From CAYZJD01 sp964478455 (lineage in GTDB: Bacteria; Acidobacteriota; Terriglobia; Bryobacterales; Bryobacteraceae): a stretch of 6,850 nucleotides of DNA. The stretch covers positions 1 through 6,850 of the forward strand of contig CAYZJD010000266.1 of NCBI GenBank assembly GCA_964478455.1, given 5' to 3'. Positions within the stretch are counted from its first letter, which is position 1, and each line of letters starts with the position of its first letter. The notes under the pieces are model-generated. The model was not told the DNA's origin. It searched no databases and saw nothing but the letters and a program-made list of their open reading frames with translations. The position numbers and the translations under genes were made by a program. Below are positions 1-5,091 of this stretch, piece by piece.

Positions 1-1
1 G

Positions 2-277
2 CACGGGGCGATCTCTCCGCTAAAATGCATCGGCCCCGACCAGTTGAAGATCACCAGCCTGCGCACCCGCATCGAGGAAGGCGCGATTCAGGAAGTGATT
101 CTCGCCACCAACCCGACGGTGGAGGGTGAAGCGACCGCGGCCTACCTGGCCCGGCTGCTGAAACCGCTGGGGCTGCGGGTGACGCGCATCGCGATGGGGA
201 TTCCGGTCGGCAGCGACCTGGAGTTCGCCGACGAGGTCACGATGACGAAGTCGCTCGAGAACCGGCGGGAAATGTAG
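2..277 (+). CDS. recR: Recombination mediator RecR, C-terminal part (5' end outside window)
   Basis: The frame is open from base 2 to a TAG at 275-277 and gives the last 91 residues of RecR; the family is about 200 residues, so roughly the first half (helix-hairpin-helix and Cys4 zinc finger) lies to the left of the window. Visible family signatures are HGAISPL and CIGPDQL near the left edge. They are followed by EVILATNPTVEGEATAAYLA (visible residues 31-50), the most conserved stretch of the RecR Toprim domain, then IAMGIPVGSDLEFAD (63-77) and a terminal TKSLENRREM. RecR works with RecO, and sometimes RecF, to load RecA on SSB-coated single-stranded DNA during gap repair. A TTG at 44 lies inside the conserved domain and is not a start. 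The gene converges on mtaB, with only 36 bp between the two stop codons. Identification is firm; only the full length is unknown. Confidence 0.95.
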   Translation, partial: HGAISPLKCIGPDQLKITSLRTRIEEGAIQEVILATNPTVEGEATAAYLARLLKPLGLRVTRIAMGIPVGSDLEFADEVTMTKSLENRREM

Positions 278-281
278 GACT

Positions 282-310
282 CACCGCAGAGGCGCAGAGG
301 GCGCAGAGAA
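282..310. repeat. Short tandem repeat of CGCAGAGG-type units between recR and mtaB
   Basis: Three near-identical units lie head to tail: CGCAGAGG at 285-292, CGCAGAGGG at 293-301 and CGCAGAGAA at 302-310, preceded by CAC at 282-284. They fill most of the 36-bp gap between the convergent stops of recR and mtaB. The purine-rich strand carries no inverted repeat or T-run, so it does not look like an intrinsic terminator. From memory, similar GCAGAG-rich units occur dispersed in intergenic DNA of several GC-rich phyla, but I cannot search for this here. Function is unknown. Confidence 0.6.
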
Positions 311-313
311 GAA

Positions 314-1618
314 CTACAAGAGGACGGAAATCGGGTTGGTTTCGCGCAGGCCGTGGGCGGTCACGCCGCCGATGTCAACCTCGATCAACCGGTTCGGCTC
401 GCGTGGCCAAGCGAGCTCGACCTTCAGATAGTTGTCGCTTAGGGCCATCCCCCGCTGTTCGAGCGTCACCACGGAGAGTCGCTTCCCCACCATTGATTGC
501 CTGAACTCGAGGTTCTTCTTGGCTGCCAGGTCGCGCAGGATACGGTTGCGCCGCTTCCGGACCGGAATCGGAACCTGGCCCGCCACCGCGGCCGCCGGCG
601 TGCCGGGCCGTTCCGAGTAAGTGAATACGTGGAGGTAAGTGAACGGCAGGCTGTCGATGAAACGGCGGCTTTCTTCAAACTCCTCTTCAGTTTCCCCCGG
701 GAAGCCGGCCATCACGTCGGCGCCGATGGCGGCATCCGGCATGAGCCACCGCGCCTTTCGGATGCGGTCTTCGTAATGGCGGGGGCGGTACTTGCGGTGC
801 ATGCGGCGGAGAACGCGATCGCATCCGGACTGCAACGGCGCGTGCACGTGCCGGGCGATGCGGGGCGAGGCGGCCATCAGCTCCAGCAGATCGTCCGAGA
901 GATCCATCGGCTCGACGGAGCTGAGCCGCAGGCGCTCGACTTCGGTCTCATCGAGCAGCCGCCGCACCAGGCCGGCCAGGCGCATCGCGCTGCCTGGTTC
1001 CCTGCCCCAGCGGCCGAGGTTGATGCCGCTGAGCACGACCTCGCGATACTTGCGGCTCAACTGCCGTACCTGCTCGACCACTTGATCGGCGGGCGCGCTG
1101 CGGCTGCGGCCGCGCACGAACGGGATGATGCAGAACGAGCAGCGGTTGTTGCAGCCGTCCTGGATCTTGAGATTCGGGCGCGTGCGGTCGCCGGCGGCAT
1201 CCGCGACCGGGGCCGCCAGGAACTCCTGCTCGGCAAAGATGTCGCCGACGACAATCAGGCCGTGGTAAGGCGCGCCAGCCGCCTCCTCGGCCACAATCTC
1301 GGGGATGCGGGCCTTGTGCGAGTTGCCCACCACCCAGGTGACCCCGGGCATCGAAGCGAGTTCCTGCGGCGCGCGCTGCGCGTAGCAGCCGGTGACGAGA
1401 ATCCGCGCCAGCGGGTTCTCGCGGTGGACGCGGCGCAGGGCCTGGCGCAGGTCTTCGTCGGCCGAGGAAGTCACGGTGCAACTGTTGAGGATGACCAGGT
1501 CGGCGTCGGCCGTGTGCCCGGCGTGCTCCAATCCCATACGCGCGAGCGAAGCCTCGAGCGCTGCGCCGTCGGCCTGCGTCGCGCGACAACCGAAGTTTTG
1601 GATGAGGAACTTGCCCAC
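314..1618 (-). CDS. mtaB: tRNA t6A37 methylthiotransferase MtaB (MiaB-like radical SAM)
   Basis: This 434-residue protein has the full three-domain layout of a methylthiotransferase. The N-terminal UPF0004 domain carries the three cysteines of the auxiliary iron-sulfur cluster, in NFGCRAT (Cys11), NSCTV (Cys47) and TGCYAQR (Cys78). The radical SAM domain begins at LKIQDGCNNRCSFCIIPFVR, with the CxxxCxxC triad Cys156, Cys160 and Cys163. It continues through SGINLG (197-202), LSSVEP (232-237) and HAPLQSGCDRVL (259-270). A C-terminal TRAM-like segment covers about 372-434. The family converts N6-threonylcarbamoyladenosine at position 37 of ANN-reading tRNAs to its 2-methylthio form. IQDGCNN and length favour MtaB over MiaB or RimO. 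The GTG start at 1618 is preceded by AAAGAG, and MGKFLIQNFGC begins exactly as family members do. It lies 26 bp downstream of the amidohydrolase on the same strand and may be co-transcribed, although a TATAAT sits in the gap. Confidence 0.92.
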   Translation of the reverse strand: MGKFLIQNFGCRATQADGAALEASLARMGLEHAGHTADADLVILNSCTVTSSADEDLRQALRRVHRENPLARILVTGCYAQRAPQELASMPGVTWVVGNSHKARIPEIVAEEAAGAPYHGLIVVGDIFAEQEFLAAPVADAAGDRTRPNLKIQDGCNNRCSFCIIPFVRGRSRSAPADQVVEQVRQLSRKYREVVLSGINLGRWGREPGSAMRLAGLVRRLLDETEVERLRLSSVEPMDLSDDLLELMAASPRIARHVHAPLQSGCDRVLRRMHRKYRPRHYEDRIRKARWLMPDAAIGADVMAGFPGETEEEFEESRRFIDSLPFTYLHVFTYSERPGTPAAAVAGQVPIPVRKRRNRILRDLAAKKNLEFRQSMVGKRLSVVTLEQRGMALSDNYLKVELAWPREPNRLIEVDIGGVTAHGLRETNPISVLL

Positions 1619-1626
1619 CTCTTTCG

Positions 1627-1632
1627 ATTATA
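1627..1632 (-). promoter_or_regulatory. Possible -10 box immediately upstream of mtaB
   Basis: The minus strand reads TATAAT at 1632-1627, a perfect sigma-70 -10 hexamer in the 26-bp gap between the amidohydrolase stop and the mtaB GTG. It is unusual in such GC-rich DNA. No convincing -35 is found 16-18 bp upstream, where the sequence is the GC-rich end of the amidohydrolase gene. If used, transcription would begin near 1620, one or two bases before the GTG, which would give a practically leaderless mtaB mRNA. The match may be chance. Confidence 0.3.
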
Positions 1633-1644
1633 GGGACACGGGCA

Positions 1645-2613
1645 CTAAATCGCGGCGCCGTGCTTCGCCAGGAGAGTTTCGAGGTTGCGCGAGAGAATCA
1701 TCTGCTTCTGGTCGCCGGTGAGGAAGGCGTTCTCGATGCGGCTGATGACGGTGGCTGGGCAGTTGATGGAGAAGTCCGAGCCGAACAGAACGCGGTCGGG
1801 GCCGATCTTCTGGACGGCGTATTCCAACATGCCGACGCGATCGTGGCCATAACCGGACGTGTCGAGGTAGCAGTTGGGATGCTCGGCGACGAGATCGATG
1901 CGCTTGAAGATGTTCTGGTACTCCTGGTCGTCGCCGAAGTGGGGGAAGACGATGGTGGCCTGGGGGAACTTGCGGATGATGAACTGCATCTCCTCGAGGT
2001 CGGTGTGAACGTCGAGCACCATGTCCAGTTTCACCGCCTGCTCGACCAGCAGCTCGAACTCGCGGATGGTGTACTGGTAGGGCACGGTGTAGTTGCACAA
2101 CTCGCCGACCCAGACCATTCCGTACTGCTTGCGGCACTCCTCCATCTCGCGGAGGGCCTCGTCGATGAGTAGGGGGTTCACCACGCAGGCGCCGAGAAAC
2201 CGGCCTTTGTACTTTTCCACGTAGCGCGCGACTTCGCGATTGCCGGCCACGAAGTCGACGGCGTTCTTGGCAAGCTGGCTGCGCACCGAGTTGATGATGC
2301 CGCGCTCGACGCCGGTCCGGTCGAGGTAGGCGACGAACTCCTCGAAGGTGCGCGTGACCGGATGCCATTGCCACACCTCGCCGCGGGCGCTCGGGCAATG
2401 GAGGTGCGCGTCGAAGATGCGGCGCCCGGGCTCGGGTCGGCGGCGCGGCGGTCTCGGCGGGCGGCCGGGGAGCCGGAGCACATTCGGCGGCTCAGTCTGT
2501 TGCTGCGGCGTGGCGGAGACTTTCCCCGCGCCGGCGAGCATGCCGAAGAAGACGAAGCTGCGGCGGGAAGAACGGCCCGCTCGCCGGCGTGGAAATCCGT
2601 GAAAGTAACTCAT
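1645..2613 (-). CDS. Tat-exported amidohydrolase (Amidohydro_2 family, metal-dependent TIM barrel)
   Basis: The 322-residue product starts with a twin-arginine signal. SSRRSFVFFGM (15-25) fits S-R-R-x-F, a short hydrophobic stretch follows, and KVSA (31-34) offers an AxA-like cleavage site. A Pro/Arg-rich linker runs from about 37 to 65. The mature domain has the metal-ligand pattern of the amidohydrolase superfamily: DAHLH (His70, His72) after strand 1, DVHTD (His203), FPHFGDD (His225) and LFGSDFSIN (Asp280). All canonical ligands of this subfamily are present, so it should be an active hydrolase or decarboxylase, acting outside the cytoplasm. The substrate cannot be told from sequence. The ATG at 2613 has GAGGAA eight to nine bases upstream and is the only start that keeps the signal peptide. 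Its ATG overlaps the TGA of the upstream PIN-toxin remnant (ATGA). mtaB follows 26 bp downstream. Confidence 0.85.
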   Translation of the reverse strand: MSYFHGFPRRRAGRSSRRSFVFFGMLAGAGKVSATPQQQTEPPNVLRLPGRPPRPPRRRPEPGRRIFDAHLHCPSARGEVWQWHPVTRTFEEFVAYLDRTGVERGIINSVRSQLAKNAVDFVAGNREVARYVEKYKGRFLGACVVNPLLIDEALREMEECRKQYGMVWVGELCNYTVPYQYTIREFELLVEQAVKLDMVLDVHTDLEEMQFIIRKFPQATIVFPHFGDDQEYQNIFKRIDLVAEHPNCYLDTSGYGHDRVGMLEYAVQKIGPDRVLFGSDFSINCPATVISRIENAFLTGDQKQMILSRNLETLLAKHGAAI

Positions 2614-2813
2614 GAAGAAGTTCCTCGCGTAGCAACATCGTACGTCCCGGAGGGAGACGGCGGCAAGCGTTGCCGGCAGATGGCGAGCGATGGGCGCGGA
2701 TCGATCAAGGCTGTTTCAGCAGCCGCAGGGAGGAAACCCGAGGTGCCAGTTACTCGCAGACCGAGAAGACGGGCTACTGCGCGGATCGGCCCGCTATCCG
2801 CGACGACAATCAT
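2610..2813 (-). pseudogene. DUF3368 PIN-domain toxin with large in-frame internal deletion
   Basis: The frame encodes 67 residues; the family is roughly 150-170. Residues 1-10, MIVVADSGPI, match the start of DUF3368 PIN-like proteins and include the first acidic catalytic residue (Asp6). They run directly into RAVARLLGLRVTGTSGFL (11-28) and AAAETALIDPRPSLA, which match the segment close to the family's C-terminus. The central roughly 90-100 residues, carrying the other PIN acidic residues, are absent without a frame change. The tail LPPSPSGTYDVATRGTSS no longer resembles the family. A ribonuclease activity is therefore unlikely. Its ATG overlaps the upstream UPF0175 stop (ATGA), the usual antitoxin-toxin arrangement, which supports the identification. 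The TGA at the other end overlaps the amidohydrolase ATG. Family assignment is from recognised motifs, not a search. Confidence 0.65.
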
Positions 2814-3054
2814 CGGATGGGCAGGATGCCGAGTTCTCGATGAGCGGCGAGGTCCGCTTCCAAATCAGCTTGGGTATAGTGGAGGGGCACCTTGTGGCGC
2901 TTCAACAGCGCATGAACCTGGAGCCGCGTCTCCAACCCGAGAAGGCGTTGCACCTGGGTCTCAGTCAAGGCACCCGTCCGGTAGCCCTCCACGGCAATCG
3001 TCTCCAGCGCGTGGCGGGGTACGTCCCCCCTCGCCCCTGTTGCTCTTCCGCCAT
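2810..3054 (-). pseudogene. UPF0175 antitoxin-like gene, 5' end lost or frameshifted
   Basis: From 3025 down to a TGA at 2812-2810, a 71-residue frame gives the UPF0175 core: DVPRHALETIAVEGYRTGAL, then TETQVQRLLGLETRLQVHAL, then LKRHKVPLHYTQADLEADLA. UPF0175 proteins are small putative antitoxins, typically 80-95 residues and often placed just before a DUF3368 PIN toxin, as here with a 4-base ATGA overlap. The normal N-terminus (a beta strand of about 25 residues before DVPR) is missing. In-frame starts at 3130 and 3121 lie inside hemQ and give only shadow sequence. The nearest sensible ATG, at 3054, two bases after the hemQ stop, reads MAEEQQGRGG and is out of frame. One extra G in the six-G run (3025-3030) would join it to the core as an 81-residue protein. 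It is either a frameshifted gene or a 5'-truncated remnant. An internal GTG at IAV-EGY would give only a fragment. Confidence 0.6.
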
Positions 3055-3056
3055 GG

Positions 3057-3920
3057 CTATGCCGGGCGGCGGCCGCTGAGGAAAGCGCCCAGATCCCGCG
3101 CCGGCAGGCGGATACCGACATAGAACGCACCGAAGAGGGCGTAAACGGCGCTGACCTCGTCGAAGCGCATCTCGTAGATCAGCTTCTTGAATACGAGCGG
3201 GTCGTCGGCGAACAGGTCCACGCCCCATTCCCAGTCATCGAAGCCGATGGAGCCGGTAATGATCTGTTTGACCTCACCGGCGTACTTGCGGCCCACCATG
3301 CCGTGCTCGTGCATCATGCGCTGGCGCTCGGCCATCGGCTCGCGATACCAGTTCTTGGACTCGCCGCGGCGGCGGTCCATCGGATAGAAGCAAAGGTAGC
3401 GGTGGGGAGGGATGGATGGCCAAAGCCGGGGCGCCATGGCCTTGCGGTGCTGCTCGAGCGCCGCCTCGATTTCGGCGTTCCACTCGGGCGTATCCGGCTC
3501 GAGGCCGCGCTCGGCGAGGGAACGGTAGAGGCGGACGCTCGAATCATAGAGGCCTAGCTCAACGACGGAGAGATACGATGTGACAGGCTCGAGAAAGCGG
3601 GCGAGCGCCAGGTTGGCGAGGCGCAGCTCGGCTTCGTTGAGCTCATCGAATCCGCGGCGGAAGTGCAGCGCCAGCAGGTCGCTTTTGTGGCCGAGCATCG
3701 AGTAGAGAGCGGACTGGCGGTCTCCTTCCGGCTCGATCTCGGCCATGAAACGCTCGGCCTCGGCGACGATTTCGGCTTGCTCGCCGAGCGGCGTCGCTTT
3801 CCAGTCCACCCAGCGGAAGCGGAACATCTGGTGGAGGACGCTGGAGCCCTCGACGGTCAGCGGCGCCGCGGGCGTGACACCTTCGGCGGCCACACGCTCG
3901 GCTGTGTTGGCAGGATGCAT
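3057..3920 (-). CDS. hemQ: Coproheme decarboxylase HemQ (chlorite dismutase family)
   Basis: This 287-residue protein carries the HemQ signatures. YSMLGHKSDLLALHFR (73-88) and YLSVVELGLY (116-125) lie in the first ferredoxin-like half. LCFYPMDRRRGESKNWY (176-192) holds the catalytic tyrosine, Tyr179. MMHEHGMVGRKYAGEVKQII (202-221) holds the likely proximal heme ligand His206 and Gln219, in the distal position that in HemQ is Gln rather than the Arg of true chlorite dismutases. GSIGFDDWEWGVDLFADDP (223-241) and FYVGIRL (266-272) close the domain. HemQ performs the last step of the coproporphyrin-dependent heme pathway: peroxide-driven decarboxylation of coproheme to heme b, in the cytoplasm. 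About 25 residues precede the usual start of the fold. The ATG at 3920 has AGAGGGGA upstream at good spacing. A weak -10-like TACAGT lies at 3948-3943. No other heme gene is adjacent. Confidence 0.93.
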   Translation of the reverse strand: MHPANTAERVAAEGVTPAAPLTVEGSSVLHQMFRFRWVDWKATPLGEQAEIVAEAERFMAEIEPEGDRQSALYSMLGHKSDLLALHFRRGFDELNEAELRLANLALARFLEPVTSYLSVVELGLYDSSVRLYRSLAERGLEPDTPEWNAEIEAALEQHRKAMAPRLWPSIPPHRYLCFYPMDRRRGESKNWYREPMAERQRMMHEHGMVGRKYAGEVKQIITGSIGFDDWEWGVDLFADDPLVFKKLIYEMRFDEVSAVYALFGAFYVGIRLPARDLGAFLSGRRPA

Positions 3921-4002
3921 CTCGTAATTCCCCTCTCTTCTTACTGTACCCTGGCTGCCCGCGACGGATGAAAGCGTCTGCGCCCGCGCGGCGTCTTGAC
4001 GC

Positions 4003-4884
4003 TCAGATGAAGATGCTTGCGAGCGGCTGCGCCTGATACACCTCGTGGTACACGCCCTTGAGGAATCTGAGTCCTTCCGTCGCCAACTGTTCCGGAGAAT
4101 CGGCCAGCTTCCGCCAGATGCAGCAGAGCTTGGCGATCTTCTCCATGTCGGGATCGAACGACTCGATGGTGATGCAGCCGTCGTAATGGACCTGCTTCAG
4201 GGCCTTGAAAAACGCCGCCCAGGGCACCAGACCCGATCCCGGGATGCCGCGCTGGTTCTCACAGGCGTGAACGTAGCCCAAATCCTCGCCCGTCTCAATG
4301 ATTGCCCGCGCAAAGTCGTTCTCCTCGCGGATCATGTGGAAGGTGTCGAGGTGGACCTTGACATTGGGAGAGCCCACATCGCGTATGAAGCGGATCGCAT
4401 CGGCGGCGGTGTTGATGAAGTGTGATTCAAAGCGGTTCACCGGCTCGATGCCAAGGATCAGGTTCGAGGTCCGCTCGGCGTAGCCGGCGATCTCCCGATA
4501 CCCCTCAACAGCCCACTTCCATTCGTCGTCCGTGCGCATCCTGCCAGTCAGGTATCCCCAGCCGCAGTAAATCATGCCGCCGAAGACCTCGGCGCCCGCC
4601 TCGTTGCTGAGGTCGATCAGCCTCTTGGAGAACTCGATTCCCGCTCGCCGGAAGGCTGGATCGGGCGAGATGATGTTGTACTCTTCCGGCATCCCGTAGC
4701 CGGTGTTGATCGTCAGCCCAAGGTCCGCCGCCGCGGCCCTGACCTTCGCGGCCGGGAAGCGATCCGGATCGAAGGGAATGATCTCCACCGCGTCAAAACC
4801 CATGCTCTTGCACTTGTCGAGCAGAGGCAGATCCTTCTCGACGAAGGTCTCCCGAAACAGCAAGGAATGAATGCCGAATTTCAT
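4003..4884 (-). CDS. Sugar 3-epimerase, D-tagatose/D-psicose 3-epimerase-like TIM barrel
   Basis: The 293-residue TIM barrel belongs to the xylose isomerase-like/AP endonuclease 2 superfamily, and more narrowly to the ketose 3-epimerases. The metal (usually Mn2+) ligands of Agrobacterium D-psicose 3-epimerase, Glu152, Asp185, His211 and Glu246, map with a constant offset of five to Glu147 (GIEPVNRFESH), Asp180 (VHLDTFHM), His206 (YVHACENQRG) and Glu241 (TIESFDPD). Substrate contacts Glu158, His188 and Arg217 map likewise to Glu153, His183 and Arg212. Epimerisation at C3 of a free ketose is therefore plausible, although related enzymes use inositols or keto-glycosides, so the substrate stays open. 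There is no signal peptide, so it is cytoplasmic. The ATG at 4884 has AAGGTGA six to ten bases upstream. It is divergent from the DUF438 operon across 207 bp. hemQ follows on the same strand after 82 bp, far enough to be separately transcribed. Confidence 0.85.
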   Translation of the reverse strand: MKFGIHSLLFRETFVEKDLPLLDKCKSMGFDAVEIIPFDPDRFPAAKVRAAAADLGLTINTGYGMPEEYNIISPDPAFRRAGIEFSKRLIDLSNEAGAEVFGGMIYCGWGYLTGRMRTDDEWKWAVEGYREIAGYAERTSNLILGIEPVNRFESHFINTAADAIRFIRDVGSPNVKVHLDTFHMIREENDFARAIIETGEDLGYVHACENQRGIPGSGLVPWAAFFKALKQVHYDGCITIESFDPDMEKIAKLCCIWRKLADSPEQLATEGLRFLKGVYHEVYQAQPLASIFI

Positions 4885-5091
4885 GACTCACCTTTTCCTG
4901 CCGCCGCAGCGGCCTTGATTTCGGATAAATGCCTCTTGTTATTTCTGCTCCCGAGCGTACTCCAACGGCGCCGCGCGGGGCAAGTATGACTACCCGGCTC
5001 CGCCGGTTGCCCGGACGAGGCGGGGAGTCTTATCCCACGTTTGTGACTGAAGTCATCGCGCCACCGGCGATGCGCGGGTAGGCTGAGGGTA
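4885..5091. promoter_or_regulatory. Divergent intergenic region holding promoters of the epimerase gene and the DUF438 operon
   Basis: The 207-bp gap between divergent start codons must carry at least one promoter for each side. An AT-rich island at about 4915-4950 stands out from the GC-rich surroundings; TTGATT (4915-4920) followed 16 bases later by TGTTAT (4937-4942) is a weak rightward sigma-70-like pair. On the left side, the minus strand holds ATTTATCC in the same island. An imperfect inverted repeat (GACT 4988-4991 with AGTC 5026-5029, and CTCCGCC 4998-5004 with GGCGGGG 5019-5025) and a Crp/Fnr-like site (5043-5058) lie closer to the DUF438 gene. Exact promoters cannot be fixed by eye. 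Confidence 0.45.
5043..5058 (+). promoter_or_regulatory. Possible Crp/Fnr-family operator upstream of the DUF438 operon
   Basis: The sequence TGTGA-CTGAAG-TCATC matches the TGTGA-N6-TCACA plan of Crp-type sites, with a perfect left half and a three-of-five right half. Inside it TGACT-GA-AGTCA (5044-5055) is a perfect 5-bp inverted repeat. Its centre is about 41 bp before the ATG at 5092, so class II activation would require a start of transcription almost at the ATG; otherwise it would act as a repressor site or from a different geometry. Single-site evidence only. Confidence 0.3.

Noticed and set aside
497..1633. 378-codon rightward open frame covering nearly all of mtaB
   Set aside because: It is exactly antisense to a confidently identified gene, has low-complexity Ala/Arg/His-rich composition and no recognisable motif. 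Long antisense frames are expected from third-position GC bias.
1660..2172. 170-codon rightward frame antisense to the amidohydrolase
   Set aside because: Asp/Val/Leu-rich shadow with no domain signature and no ribosome binding site, lying over a gene with a full set of active-site motifs.
2362..3123. 253-codon rightward frame spanning the toxin-antitoxin remnants
   Set aside because: It overlaps the minus-strand UPF0175, DUF3368 and amidohydrolase homology, and its translation is Arg/Pro/Gly-rich with no recognisable family.
3974..4002. GCGTC/GACGC inverted repeat just after the epimerase stop as a terminator
   Set aside because: The close version has a 2-base loop and the distant version a 5-bp stem with a 19-base loop; only TTTC follows on the minus strand. 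Too weak for an intrinsic terminator.
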